Positions 44,767 through 56,254 of a stretch of DNA of 64,000 nt are shown piece by piece. Location of the stretch: assembly GCA_037349315.1 (NCBI GenBank), contig JBAIAC010000003.1, positions 15,624,501-15,688,500 on the forward strand. The letters run 5' to 3'. A model generated the notes under the pieces. That model saw only the letters and a program-made list of their open reading frames with translations, did not search any database and had not been told where the DNA came from. Positions within the stretch are counted from its first letter, which is position 1, and every line of letters begins with the position of its first letter. A program made the position numbers and the translations under genes. This DNA is from Chelydra serpentina (lineage: Eukaryota > Chordata > Testudines > Chelydridae).

Positions 44767-46284
44767 TAGGGCTGTCGAATAATTGCAGTTAACTCACGTG
44801 ATTCACTCAAAATTAATTGCGATTAAAAAAAAAATAATGGTTAATTGCAGTTTTAATTGCACTATTAAACAATAGAATACCAATTGAAATTTATTAAATA
44901 TTTTTGGATGTTTTTGTACATTTTCAAATATATTGATTTCAATTACAACACAGAATACAAAGTGTACAGTACTCACTTTATATTTTTGGTTACAAATATT
45001 TGCACTGTAAAAATGACAAAAGAAATAGTATTTTTCCATTCACCTCATACTGTAGTGTAATCTCTTGTGAAAGTGCGACTTACAGATGTAGATTTTTTTT
45101 GTTGTTACATAACTGTGCTCAAAAACAAAATAATGTAAAGCTTTAGAGCCTACAAGTCCACTCAGTCCTACTTCTTGTTCAGTCAGTTGCTCAGACAAAC
45201 AAGTTTGTTTTCATTTATGGGAGATAATGCTGTCCACTTCTTATTTGCAACGTCAGGTGAAAGTGAGAACAGATGTTCGCATAGCACTTTTGTAGTCAGC
45301 ATTGCATTAATTAAATTTGTGACTGAATTCCTTGAAGGAGAATTGCATGTCTCCTGCTTCATGGTTTTACCCGCATTCTGCCATATATTTTGTGTTATGG
45401 TAGTCTCGGATGATGACCCAGCAATATGTTGTTTGATTTAAGAACACTTTCACTGCAGATTTGACAAAACACAAAGACTGTTCCAATATCCGATTTCTAA
45501 AGATAGCTAGATCACTTGACCCAAGTTTAAAAATCTAAAGTGTCTTCCAAAATCTGAGAGGGATGAGGTGTGGAGCATGCCTACAGAAGTCTTAAAAGAG
45601 CAACACTCTGAGGTAGAAACTACAGAACCCAAACCACCAAAAAAGATGATCAACATTCTGCTGGTGACATCTGACTCAGATAATGAAAATGAAATGTGTT
45701 GGTCTGCACTGCTTTGGATTGTTATCGAGCAGAATCAGTCATCAGCATGGATGCGTGGAAGGTGGTTTATGCATGAAGGGACATATGAATCTTTAGTGCA
45801 TCTGGCACATAAATATCTTGTGACGCTGGTTACAACAATGCCATGCGAACGTCTGTTCTCACTTTCAGGTGACATGTAAACAAGAAGCGGGCAGCATTAT
45901 CTCCTGCAAATGTAAAAAAACTTTTGTTTGAGCGACTGGCTGAACAAGAAGTACTTGTAGGCTCTAAAGCATTACATTATTGTTTTTGAATGCAGTTTTT
46001 TTTGTACATAATTCTACATTTGTAAGTTCAACATTATGATAGAGATTGCACTACCATATGTGTATTAAGTGAATTGAAAAATACTTTTTCTTTTGTTTTA
46101 CAATGCAAATATTTGTAATAAAAATAAACATAAAGTGAGCACTGTACACTTTGTATTCTATGTTGTAATTGAAATCAATATATTTGAAAATGTAGAAAAA
46201 TCCAAAATATGTAAATTAATGGTATTTTATTGTTTAATAGCGCGATTAATCATGATTAATTTTTTTAATCGCTTGACATCCCTA
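44767..46284 (+). mobile_element. hAT transposon with very long inverted termini
   Basis: Ends are TAGGGCTGTCGA and TTGACATCCCTA. Inverted homology then continues for several hundred bases: 44860-45155 matches the reverse complement of 45950-46210 (TTTTCAAATATATTGATTTC, AATACAAAGTGTACAGT, CTTTAGAGCCTACAAG), and 45255-45285 matches 45842-45880 inverted. Flanks AACGTTTT/AAAATTTT are a 6-of-8 target duplication. A transposase fragment lies between the arms. Confidence 0.8.
45568..45989 (+). pseudogene. hAT transposase C-terminal fragment
   Basis: The frame 45568-45879 ends LAHKYLVTLVTTMPCERLFSLSGDM, the hAT dimerisation region (LA-YL---P-TS-PSER-FS--G in family terms). After a frameshift at about 45878 another frame continues with NKKRAALSPANVKKLLF and terminates at 45987-45989. 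The DDE catalytic region is absent, so this is a deletion derivative. Confidence 0.75.
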
Positions 46285-47789
46285 AAAATTTTCTTTAAAA
46301 AAAATCTGGTAGCATGCTAAATTTGTGGTTTCAGTGATTTCACAATCTATAATAGCAATTTAATGGTGGATTTACTGGGTGTGTTCTGACCGGAGATCTC
46401 CACAGGAAGCAGGGCTCTTTGAGTGCTCCTTTTTTCACTTAATCTGTCTGCTGGAATCACAAAATAAGGATTACTCTGTTTTCACCATATGAAACCCATT
46501 TTACAATGAGTATGAACTAATGTTCTAAATGTTTCAGTGCTTGCTAATATGTGAAAGCAACATATTTTTCCTGCAGAACTTTAATCCTATTTGTTAGAAA
46601 GGTATATCTGTGGATTGAGGGAGAGTGGGAAGGAGTCTCCATAAAAATAACATCCCCACTTATTTATAGAAATTAGGGAGTGGAAGTGGAGGAAATTCTA
46701 TCATCTGACTCATACAGGAGATGTGAATAAGACAGCATTGCTCTTTCTGGCTTTAAAATCTAACTAAAATATAAGCTTTAAAAACTAACTTTAAAATCTA
46801 AAAGTTGACTAAACATAGAAATACATTTGGCATTAAGGGCAAATATATATATGTTAATATGCCAAATAATTGAATTACATGTCTGTGACGTTCCGCTCTG
46901 GTGTTGTCTGGACCAGTGATCTGTTAGGCCACTCCAATCCTCAACTCTGGGAGTCAGCCTTACCCTGCTCTGCTGTGAGAACCCCCACTCCTGGGCTGTT
47001 CACACACAGCCTCTGGCATGTAAGCTGTTCCCAGCTACTTGTAAGCGAATGACACTAGCCAATATCTCCGGTCCCAGACACAACCCTGGGAACCTCTGTC
47101 TTGCAGTGTTCAGTTATGCCCGCTAGACGCTGCAAGCTTATGTGAGTTTCTCAATTTAACAAAGAAATTGATATGTACCAGGCTTGTTATCCCAAGGGGA
47201 GCCTCTGACACCCTGCAAACCAAACAAATTTATTAACTATAAAGATCGATTTTAAGTGATTATAAGTTAAAGCATAACACGTCAGAGTGGTTACCAAAAG
47301 AAAATATAAGCATGCAGTCTAAACTCTCAACCCTATTGGACTGGGCAGCAACTAGATTAAGCAGTTTTTCTCACCCCACTGGATATTGCAGTCCTTAATA
47401 TGCAGGTTTGTTCCTTAAACCTGGGCCAATCTCCTGTGTTGGAGTCTTGTCTTCTTCTCAGGACATGGCTACACTTGCAAATGTAGAGCGCTTTGAGTTA
47501 AACCAGCCTTCTTAGAGCGCAGTAGGGAAAGTGCTGCAGTCTGTCCACTCTTCCCATTCTGGTGCTGTGCCTTGTGGGAAAAGGCAGGGGGTGCGGGGCA
47601 TTCTGGGTCTTCTCCCAACGCCCCGTGATGCATCGGCTCGCACCCCAGCCATCCCTGTACTTCTGTCCACAATTGGCGCCATCTTTCAACGTTTTTTGTA
47701 TTGCATACTCAGTCTTCCCTTTCGGTCTCCGGGAATGGAGCTCCAACCGCTGAGGAATATGCTGGCGACTCTTGCCAGCACATCATGAT

Positions 47790-48122
47790 AGCGGTCTTCA
47801 GGTATCTAAAAGGGTGTCATAAGGAGGAGGGAGAAAACTTGTTCATCTTAGCATCTGAGGGTAGAACAAGAAGCAATGGGCTTAAACTGCAGCAAGGGAG
47901 GTTTAGGTTGGACGTTAGGAAAAAGTTCCCAACTGTCAGGGTGGTTAAACACTGGAATAAACTGCCCAGGGAGGTTGTGGAATCTCCATCTCTGGAGATA
48001 TTTAAGAGTAGGTTAGATAAATGTCTATCTGGGATGGTCTAGTCAGTAATTGGTCTTGCCATGAGGACAGGGGGCTGGACTCGATGACCTCTCGAGGTCC
48101 CTTCCAGCCCTAGAATCTATGA
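47790..48122 (+). mobile_element. CR1 3' fragment inside the Harbinger element
   Basis: It starts in the ORF2 C-terminus (FRYLKGCHKEEGENLF ... LKLQQGRFRLDVRKKF ... [19 protein letters not shown]) and ends GGTCCCTTCCAGCCCTAGAA-TCTATGAATC. It is a 5'-truncated copy that splits the transposase N-terminal region. Confidence 0.85.
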
Positions 48123-49308
48123 ATCATGTTTGGCAGTCGAGTTATTCCTTAAGATCCAAACTGACAGTGAGGACTCCGATGATATCGACTCGAGTAATGC
48201 ATACGACACGAGATTGTTTGTGACATTCACGGACCTGCTCACCACTGTGGAACGCCATTTTGGGCTCGGGAAACAAGTACTGAGTGGTGAGATCACATTG
48301 TCGTGCAAGTCTGGGATGATGAGCAGTGACTGTAGAACTTTCAGATGAGGAAAGCCACTTTCATGAGACTGTGTGATGAGCTCGCCCCCACCCTGTAGCG
48401 CAAGGACACGAGATTGAGAGCTGCCCTGATGGTGGAGAAGCTGGTGGCTATTGCAGTCTGGAAGCTGGCAACTCCAGACAGCTACCGATTGGTCACTAAC
48501 CAGTTGGGAGTGGAAAAGTCGACCATTGGAATTGTGTTGATGCGAGTTTTCAGGGCCATTAATCGCATCCTGCTCAGAAGATCCGTGACTCTGGATAATG
48601 TGCGTGACATTGTGACTGGCTTTGCACAAATGGGTTTCTCTAACTGCGGAGGGGCAATAGATGGGACGCATAGTCCAATTCCAGCACCAGCCCACCTAGC
48701 CTCCGAATACATTAATCAGAAGGGATATTTCTCTCTGGTTCTCCAGGCGCTTGTGGATCACCCTGGGCGTTTCATTGACGTTAACGCCTGGCCTGGAAAG
48801 GTGCATGATGCATGCATTTTTCGGAACACTGGCCTGTTCGGGAAGTTGCAAGTTGAGACTTTTTTCCCAGACGAGATGATCACCGTAGGTGAAGTCGAAA
48901 TGCCCATTGTGATCCTTGGAGACCCCGCTTACCCTTTATTGCCATGGCTCATGAAACCCTACACAGGGAGCCTTGACAGCAGCAAGGAGCGGTTCAACCA
49001 GAGGCTGAGCAAGTGCAGAATGACTGGATTGTGATTTTGGCTGTTTAAAGGGTTGCTGGCTCTCTCTGTATGGGAAGCTGGACCTGGCCGATGATGACAT
49101 CCCCACGGTTATAGCCACGTGCTGTACCCTCCATAACATTTGTGAAGGGAAGGGTGAAAGCTTCACTCAGGCATGGACCTCAGAGGTTCAACACCTGGAG
49201 GCTGAATTTGAACAGCCAGAGAGCAGGGCTATTAGAGGGGTCCAGCATGGGGCTGCAAGGATTAGGGATGCCTTGAGGGAGCAATTTGAGGCTGAAAGCC
49301 ACCAGTAA
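48123..49308 (+). pseudogene. Harbinger DDE transposase (HARBI1-like), broken
   Basis: This enzyme would cut and join the transposon ends. The main frame 48414-49034 carries GAIDGTHSPIPAP (first Asp), PGKVHDACIFRN and GDPAYPLLPWLMKPY (second Asp), matching the DDE_Tnp_4 fold. Damage seen: a frameshift near 48345, a TAG at 48396-48398 where related proteins read Gln, and a missing base near 49023-49030. After the last of these the frame continues (DFGCLKG ... CTLHNICEGKG) to a stop at 49306-49308. At the expected catalytic Glu position before FG the codon appears to be GAT, an Asp. The CR1 at 47790-48122 also separates the N-terminus (MELQPLRNMLATLAS at about 47734). Confidence 0.85.
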
Positions 49309-49514
49309 TGTCTGGTGCCCTGCACGGGAGTGAAGTGCAGTGGTTCCAGTGTTAATAGGAATCTGTGTTTGCTATGCTGACTTGCAGTGCCTGTTGCTTT
49401 CCTGGGCTAAGGTATCTTATGCAATAACGAAGAATGTTTTCAAAGCCAAAAAATCCATTTATTGAAAAGAAACACAACTGTTTGGGAAACAGAGCAAGGG
49501 GGTGGGGAACTGGA

Positions 49515-51272
49515 CAATCACAGATTTGCATATGTCCTGTTATCATACTCAGCCTTCCTGTCTGGAGTGCTGTGCAGTGAGTGTTGGACTTCAGGCTGGC
49601 TATAATGCATGATGATGGGGGTTGAGTGCAGTGAGTAAGGGTTGTAGTTTTCAGGGCTGGGTGGTGAAGCTACAGGTGTTGGAGGCAGCTGGTGGCAATA
49701 AGAACCCGGATGCTGGGGAAAGTGGGTTGGCGGTGACATGGGGGCACAAGGGAAAGAGTTTTGAGACACAGGCTGCTGGGGTGGGGCATGGTAGTGCTCC
49801 ACCTGCATGGCTACGAGCGCCTGGATCGAGTCCGCTTGGCGCTCCTTGATGCTTAGCAGCCGATCCGTGCTTTGCTGCCGGAGCTCCGTGCTTTTGTGCC
49901 GGCGCTCCACATTCTGCTTGCGAATCCTTTTTTCACTCTCCCGCCACTCCTGCACTTTCAGATTCTCGTTAAGGGACTGCTGCATTACTTCATGCACCAA
50001 ATCTTCTTTGCTTCTACGTGGCCTCTTCCTAATTCTTTGGAGTCTTTTGGCCGGGGATAACATGGACGGCTGAGATCTCAAGGTTGCATCTGTAAAGGCA
50101 AAATGCAACACTTAACAGAGGCAGCATTATTCACACCAGACAGAGCAATGATTCCCCCGTACTTAAGGGCAAGCACAGTCTACACAATAGCATAATTTTC
50201 CCATCCCAAAGCGAGTGCACGTAACCCACGGGAGCCCCAAAACGGTGAGTAAGCACAGGGGGGGACTGATTGTTTCATGGCCATACTGTCCTCTGGGTTT
50301 CTGTGCTTTGGGGAGAGCCAACAGCTGCAGGGGGCCCCTATACTGAACACTGTCCCCACATTTTCCACAGGCGTTTGTCTTTGAAGATATCTCACTACAG
50401 AAGGTGACCTGGGAAGCAAGGGAGGGTCGTCTTCTACAATGCAGCTTCTGCCCTGGCCCATATGCAGCTTGCCTGTGTGCAGCAATGGTCCCCCCCGCCC
50501 CTCATGGCAGAGTGGCGCGGACATGTTAGTCTGACTGGGACAAGGAGCACAGTAGCTCTGCCAAGAAACCTGCGCAAGCGGATTGCCTAAGTTCTGGTTG
50601 AGACCTTTGAGGAGCTCAGTGAGGCCTATTACTGTGATGTGAGAGAGCACATCAATGCCCTATTCCACATCTAGGTATGCATGCAGCCCTAACCCTCCTC
50701 GCCCCAAGAGCCCGCACCGAACAACTTCCTTCCCAAAATAAAAGCTGCTTATCGGGAACCTCCTCTAGTGTTTGTCCTTCCCCAAGCACCAGCTGCTGCG
50801 ACTGGCTACCTTCCTCCTGGCTTGAGAACAGCTCCTGGCTGCATGCGTCTAGGGATTCTGGGGTGTCTTTCTCCTCCTCAGCACCCTCGCTCCTGCTTTC
50901 CTCCTCCTCCTGCCTTGTTGAACTGGGCTCTGAAGTGTCCATGGTGGTGCTCAGAATGGAGGTGGGATCGTCCCCAAGTATCGTGTCCAGTTCTTTGTAG
51001 AAATAGCAGGTTGCGGGGGGAGCACCCGAGCGGCCGTTTGCCTCGTGGGCTTTGTGGTAGGTATTCTGCAGCTCCTGCACTTTAACCCTGCACTGCAGTG
51101 CATCTCGGTCATGGCCCCTTTCCATCATGTCCCTTGATATCTGCCGGAAGGTATCGTAATTCCTACGGCTGGAGCTCAGCTGGGACTGGATGGCTTCCTC
51201 CCCCCAAACACTGATGAGGTCCAGCATCTCACCATTGCTCCATACTGCGGATCGCCTGGCGCGTGGAGGCAT
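49515..51272 (-). CDS. Harbinger Myb/SANT-like DNA-binding protein, two exons
   Basis: This partner binds the transposon ends and carries the transposase to the nucleus in related systems. Exon 1 runs from ATG 51272 (MPPRARRSAVWSNGEMLDLI) to about 50753. Residues 8-100 form the Myb/SANT-like trihelix region (W-x-EMLDLISVWGEE ... DALQCRVKVQELQNTYHKA), followed by a Glu/Ser-rich acidic tail. Exon 2 starts at 50089 after a good acceptor (TTGCCTTTACAG) and encodes a basic coiled-coil region (KRLQRIRKRPRRSKEDLV) and a Pro-rich end, stopping at 49515-49517. The frame fits if exon 1 ends G and exon 2 begins AT, but the donor then reads G|ATAAGC instead of G|GTAAGC. The two exons are otherwise open. 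Confidence 0.75.
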
Positions 51273-52022
51273 GGTCACCTGGCAAGATTCGCTGAGAGCA
51301 CTCCACGCCTGGCTGAGCAAACAGGAAGGGGATTTTCAAAATTCCCAGAGAATTTGAAGGGCTGGTCTGACAGTTGGTTACCTGAGGGCAGGGCAGTAGA
51401 GTTCACAGTGATGACCAGAGTGGCTAGAACAGGCATTGTGGGACACTTATGGAGGCCGATTATAGCGCATTAAGGGACCAGCTGCGGCGCTCCAGCGGGG
51501 GCGCATTAAACGTTATTCCGCTCGCCCGGGTGAAGTACCAGGAGCACTCCAGCTTCTGAGTTCAGGTGCTCTATGTGCCTTGCTAGTGTTGACGTGTTGT
51601 GAGTTAGAGCACCTGGGGCTGCTTTAATACACTCTAACTTGCAAGTGTAGCCATGCCCTCGGTGTCCTGGTTGTTTGCAGCAGAGGTGGGGGTAGGAGAA
51701 AGGCACAGTATGTGTCCACTGTGCCTGTTTTATACTCTCAGTCCATGTGCTTGTAGAACATAAGTCCAGGCATGTCTGGGGGGCATTGCTGAGTCTCTCA
51801 CAGCAAGGTTGAGCAATTCCCCTGGTGGGGCATCATGCAGGTGAGTCATTGCATTGTAGCTCCCTTGCTGGACAATGGCTGTTGATGGGCTGTTTCACAC
51901 CCCGCCCGGGCGTTGGTTACTTTGCTGTTCATAGAATCATAGAATCATAGAATCTCAGGGTTGGAAGGGACCTCAGGAGGTCATCTAGTCCAACCCCCTG
52001 CTCAAAGCAGGACCAACCCCAG

Positions 52023-54872
52023 CTAGATCATCCCAGCCAGGGCTTTGTCAAGCCTGACCTTAAAAACCTCCAAGGAAGGAGACTCCACCACCTCCCTAGG
52101 TAACCCATTCCAGTGCTTCACCACCCTACTAGTGAAAAAGTTTTTCCTAATATCCAACCTAAACCTCCCCCTCTGCAACTTGAGACCATTACTCCTTGTT
52201 CTGTCATCTTCTACCACTGAGAACAGTCTAGATCCATCCTCTTTGGAACCCCCTTTTAGGTAGTTGAAAGCAGCTATCAAATCCCCCCTCACTCTTCTCT
52301 TCTGCAGGCTAAACAATCTCAGTTCCCTCAGCCTCTCCTCATAAGTCATGTGCTCCAGCCCCCTAATCCTTTTTGTTGCCCTCCGTTGGACTCTTTCCAA
52401 TTTATCCACATCCTTCTTGTAGTGTGGGGCCCAAAACTGGACACAGTACTCCAAATGAGGCCTCACCAGTGCCGAATAGAGGGGAATAATCACGTCCCTC
52501 GATCTGCTGGAAATGCCCCTACTTATACAGCCCAAAATGCCGTTAGCCTTCTTGGCAACAAGGGCACACTGTTGACTCATATTCAGCTTTTCGTCCACTG
52601 TAACCCCTAGGTCCTTTTCTGCAGAACTGCTGCCCAGCCATTCGGTCCCTAGTCTGTAGCAGTGCATGGGATTCTTCCGTCCTAAGTGCAGGACTCTGCA
52701 CTTGTCCTTGTTGAACCTCATCAGATTTCTTTTGGCCCAATCCTCTAATTTGTCTAGGTCCCTCTGTATCCTATCCCTACCCTCCAGCGTATCAACCACT
52801 CCTCCCAGTTTAGTGTCATCTGCAAACTTGCTAAGGGTGCAGTCCACACCATCCTCCAGGTCGTTGATGAAGATATTGAACAAAACCGGCCCCAGCACTG
52901 ACCCTTGGGGCACTCCACTTGATACCGGCTGCCAACTAGACATGGAGCCATTGATCACTACCCGTTGAGCACGACCATCCAGCCAGTTTTCTATCCACCT
53001 TACCGTCCATTCATCCAGCCCATACTTCTTTAACTTGCTGGCAAGAACGCTGTGCGAGACTGTATCAAAAGCTTTGCTAAAGTCAAGAAATAGCACATCC
53101 ACTGCTTTCCCCTCATCCACAGAGCCAGTTATCTCATCATAGAAGGCAATTAGGTTAGTCAGGCATGACTTGCCCTTGGTGAATCCATGCTGACTGTTTC
53201 TGATCACTTTCCCCTCCTTTAAGTGGTTCAGAATTGATTCCTTGAGGACCTGTTCCATGATTTTTCCAGGGATTGAGGTGAGACTGACTGGCCTGTAGTT
53301 CCCCGGATCTTCCTTCTTCCCTTTTTTAAAGATGGGCACTACATTAGCTTTTTTCCAGTCATCCGGGACCTCCCCCGATTGCCATGATTTGTCAAAGATA
53401 ATGGCCAATGGCTCTGCAATCACATCGGCCAACTCCTTTAGCACGCTCGGATGCAGTGCATCCGGCCCCATGGACTTGTGTTCGTCCAGCTTTTCTAAAT
53501 AGTCCCGAACTACTTCTTTCTCCACAGAGGGCTGGTCACCTCCTCCCCATACCGTGCTGCGGAGTGCAGCCATCTGGGAGCTGCCCTTCTCCGTGAAGAC
53601 AGAGGCAAAAAAAGCATTGAGTACACTAGCTTTCTCCACATCCTCTGTCACAAGGTTCCCTCCCTCATTCAGCAAGGGGCCCACACGTTCCTTGACTTTC
53701 TTCTTGTTGCTAACATACCTGGAGAAACCCTTCTTGTTACTCCTAACATCTCCGGCTAGCTGCAACTCCAAGTGTGATTTGGCCTTCCTAATTTCACTCC
53801 TGCATGCCTGAACAATATTTTTATACTCCTCCCTGGTCATTTGTCCAATCTTCCACTTCTTGTAAGCTGCTTTTTTGTGTTTAAGACGAGCAAGGATTTC
53901 ACTGTTAAGCCAAGCTGGTCGCCTGCCATATTTACTTTTCTTTCTACACATCGGGATGGTTTGTTCCTGCAACCTCAATAAGGTTTCTTTAAAATACAGC
54001 CAGCTTTCCTCGACTCCTTTCCCCCTCATGTTATTCTCCCAGGGGACCTTGCCCATCAGTTCCCTGAGGGAGTCAAAGTCTGCTTTTCTGAAGTCCAGGC
54101 TCTGTATTCTACTGTTCTCCTTTCTTCCTTGTGTCAGGATCCTGAACTCGACCATCTCATGGTCACTGCCTCCCAGGTTCCCATCCACTATTGCTTCCTC
54201 TACTATTTCTTCCCTGTTTGTGAGCAGCAGGTCAAGAAGAGCTTTTCCCCTAGTTGGTTCCTCCAGCACTTGCACCAGGAAATTGTCCCCTACACTTTCC
54301 AAAAACTTCCTGGATTGTCTGTGGACCGCTGTATTGCTCTCCCAGCAGATGTCGGGGTGATTAAAGTCACCCATGAGAACCAGGGCCTGTGATCTAGTAA
54401 CTTCTGTTAGTTGCTGGAAGAAAGCCTCGTCCACCTCATCCCCCTGGTCTGGTGGTCTGTAGCAGACTCCCACCACGACATTACCCTTGTTGCTCACACT
54501 TCTCAATTTGATCCAGAGACTCTCAGGTTTTTCTGCAGTTTCATACTGGAGCTCTGAGCAGTCATACTGCTCTCTTGCATACAACGCAACTCCCCCACCT
54601 TTTCTGCCCTGCCTATCCTTCCTGAACAGTTTATATCCATCCATGACAGTACTCCAATCGTGTGAGTTATCCCACCAAGTCTCTGTTATTCCAATTACGT
54701 CATAATTCCTTGACTGTGCCAGGACTTCCAGTTCTCCCTGCTTGTTCCCCAGGCTTCTTGCATTTGTGTATAGGCATTTAAGATAACTCACCGATCGTCC
54801 TGCTGTCCCAGTATGGGGCAGGAGCCCTCCCCTCTTGCACTCACCTACTTGTGCTTCCTCCCGGTATCCCAC
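52023..54872 (-). CDS. CR1 ORF2: APE endonuclease and reverse transcriptase, intact
   Basis: The frame of 949 codons encodes the complete enzyme. The endonuclease begins with [19 protein letters not shown] (about residues 32-50), then [20 protein letters not shown] and [12 protein letters not shown] motifs are [44 protein letters not shown] and FADDT. No stop or frameshift occurs. The first codon at 54872 is GTG; the frame is open further upstream, overlapping the ORF1 end in another frame, and I find no ATG before the endonuclease. ORF1 ends at 54914-54916, about 40 bp upstream, so translation may depend on re-initiation or a non-AUG start. This copy could be a source of active enzyme. Confidence 0.92.
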   Translation of the reverse strand: MGYREEAQVGECKRGGLLPHTGTAGRSVSYLKCLYTNARSLGNKQGELEVLAQSRNYDVIGITETWWDNSHDWSTVMDGYKLFRKDRQGRKGGGVALYAREQYDCSELQYETAEKPESLWIKLRSVSNKGNVVVGVCYRPPDQGDEVDEAFFQQLTEVTRSQALVLMGDFNHPDICWESNTAVHRQSRKFLESVGDNFLVQVLEEPTRGKALLDLLLTNREEIVEEAIVDGNLGGSDHEMVEFRILTQGRKENSRIQSLDFRKADFDSLRELMGKVPWENNMRGKGVEESWLYFKETLLRLQEQTIPMCRKKSKYGRRPAWLNSEILARLKHKKAAYKKWKIGQMTREEYKNIVQACRSEIRKAKSHLELQLAGDVRSNKKGFSRYVSNKKKVKERVGPLLNEGGNLVTEDVEKASVLNAFFASVFTEKGSSQMAALRSTVWGGGDQPSVEKEVVRDYLEKLDEHKSMGPDALHPSVLKELADVIAEPLAIIFDKSWQSGEVPDDWKKANVVPIFKKGKKEDPGNYRPVSLTSIPGKIMEQVLKESILNHLKEGKVIRNSQHGFTKGKSCLTNLIAFYDEITGSVDEGKAVDVLFLDFSKAFDTVSHSVLASKLKKYGLDEWTVRWIENWLDGRAQRVVINGSMSSWQPVSSGVPQGSVLGPVLFNIFINDLEDGVDCTLSKFADDTKLGGVVDTLEGRDRIQRDLDKLEDWAKRNLMRFNKDKCRVLHLGRKNPMHCYRLGTEWLGSSSAEKDLGVTVDEKLNMSQQCALVAKKANGILGCISRGISSRSRDVIIPLYSALVRPHLEYCVQFWAPHYKKDVDKLERVQRRATKRIRGLEHMTYEERLRELRLFSLQKRRVRGDLIAAFNYLKGGSKEDGSRLFSVVEDDRTRSNGLKLQRGRFRLDIRKNFFTSRVVKHWNGLPREVVESPSLEVFKVRLDKALAGMI

Positions 54873-54913
54873 TTCCCCACTTACCTCGGGGCTTTGGTCT
54901 CCTTCCCCCGGTG

Positions 54914-55408
54914 AACCTAGTTTAAAGCCCTCCTCACTAGGTTGGCCAGCCTGCTTCCAAAGATGCTCTTCCCTCTCTTCGTCAGGTGGAGCCCGTCTCT
55001 GCCTAGCACTCCTTCTTCTTGGAACACCATCCCATGGTCAAAGAATCCAAACCCTTCTCTCCGACACCATCTGCGTAGCCATTCGTTGACTTCCACGATT
55101 CGACGGTCTCTACCCCGGCCTTTTCCTGCCACAGGGAGAATGGACGAGAACACCACTTGCGCCTCAAACGCCTTTATCCTTCTTCCCAGAGCCACGTAGT
55201 CTGCAGTAATACGCTCAAGGTCATTCTTGGCAGTATCATTGGTGCCCACGTGGAGAAGCAGGAAGGGGTAGCGATCTGAGGGCTTGATGAGTCTCGGCAG
55301 TCTCTCTGTCACATCACGAATCCTAGCCCCTGGCAAGCAGCACACCTCTCGGTTTTCCCGGTCAGGGCGACAGATAGATGACTCAGTCCCCCTGTTGCCT
55401 CTGGGGAC
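54914..55408 (-). CDS. CR1 ORF1 C-terminal esterase-like domain, 5'-truncated
   Basis: The open frame from the truncation point includes [17 protein letters not shown], then [11 protein letters not shown] (GTND block), [11 protein letters not shown] and DGLHLTKRG, the blocks of an SGNH-type esterase fold (G-x-N and D-x-x-H; the Ser block near the truncation is not clear). Vertebrate CR1 ORF1 proteins carry this domain. The N-terminal part is missing because the element is 5'-truncated, so there is no start codon. It lies directly upstream of ORF2. Confidence 0.8.
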
Positions 55409-55650
55409 CTAATATCTGGCTGATTCCCCCAACTTACAGCATGTTTTAGTGATAACCATACTACACAATTCTCATATCTTCATATGCGTTAATGATGTAC
55501 ATATATGGATAGAGAAATACTTTCTGCAGATCATAACCTTTCCCTGATACCTTACAAGGCATGCTTTATATGTAAGATCACGATTATATGAAAATGAAGA
55601 ATATGGGGGGTTACAGCATGCTCCCCCAAGGTATAGAATGTCACAATGTC

Positions 55651-56254
55651 TCATTGACAAACTGTTGAAAAATAGGCATGTACTGGAATGGAAGTGTCAA
55701 ATGAACACAAGGGGAATTTAAAGTAGATCAAAGATGGCAGCACTGATTGTCATTGTATACGAAACCACTTTACTTGGAGAGGAGATTTGTCAAATTTGGT
55801 GACACTGTTTGAGTTTTAAACTGTTTTGAACAGTCTTAAAGTGGGTTTAATTCTAAAGTTTCATCTCTTGCTTTCAAAAAACATTTTCTACCACCTACCT
55901 TGTGGGCTTTGTGGGTTTCTAGTTTTTTTCTGATCTTTTCTGATCTGAGTGAAATGTTAAGTCAGACCCAGATGCCATTCAGAGTGCACTGTTGGCGCCT
56001 GTCAAGTAGAACTTTTGTGGAGCATGGATGGCTCACTACATATGATCAAACACTGCAGATCAGGACACTCAGAATGAAAATAGGTCTATACAAAAGAAGA
56101 CTGGTTTCAAATGTAATGCTATGGTTGTGGGAAAACACAAACAAAACAGCAAAATCATTCAAGGTTTTACAAATATTCACATTCATTGAAGGAAAGTGAT
56201 ACTGAAATACTATCTGACAACAGTGACAAGAGAATAGTGTCTTTACAAGCTATG
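55651..56254. other. Intron sequence, nothing recognised
   Basis: AT-rich intronic DNA. The frame at 55900-56199 shows no domain. Confidence 0.5.

Larger units (their letters stand above)
47460..51657. mobile_element. PIF/Harbinger transposon, about 4.2 kb, two genes
   Basis: Termini AGGACATGGCTACACTTGCA and GCAAGTGTAGCCATGCC are inverted. CTC flanks both ends (47457-47459 and 51658-51660), a possible 3-bp duplication as expected for the superfamily. It encodes a DDE transposase on the plus strand and a Myb/SANT-like protein on the minus strand, the standard two-gene set. A short CR1 is inserted near its left end. Confidence 0.85.
51928..55408 (-). mobile_element. Young CR1 LINE, nearly full ORF region
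   Basis: It carries the CR1 3' end at 51928-52020 (ATAGAATCATAGAATCTCAG), an intact ORF2 and the C-terminal half of ORF1, truncated near 55408 where LTR sequence resumes. It is about 3.48 kb long and highly similar to the copy at 15220-17943. Confidence 0.92.
46884..55645. mobile_element. Solo LTR interrupted by a Harbinger transposon and a CR1
   Basis: LTR sequence occupies 46884-47456, 51658-51927 and 55409-55645 (about 1.08 kb in total). It begins TGTGACG and ends TGTCACA, and is flanked by an exact 5-bp duplication ATGTC (46879-46883 and 55646-55650). The internal insertions are listed separately. The right part resembles the LTRs at 14384 and 33450. Confidence 0.85.

Noticed and set aside
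53875..54360. 161-codon and similar frames antisense to the CR1 ORF2s
   Set aside because: They appear at the mirrored place in both CR1 copies and show no domain; they are shadows of the RT frame.
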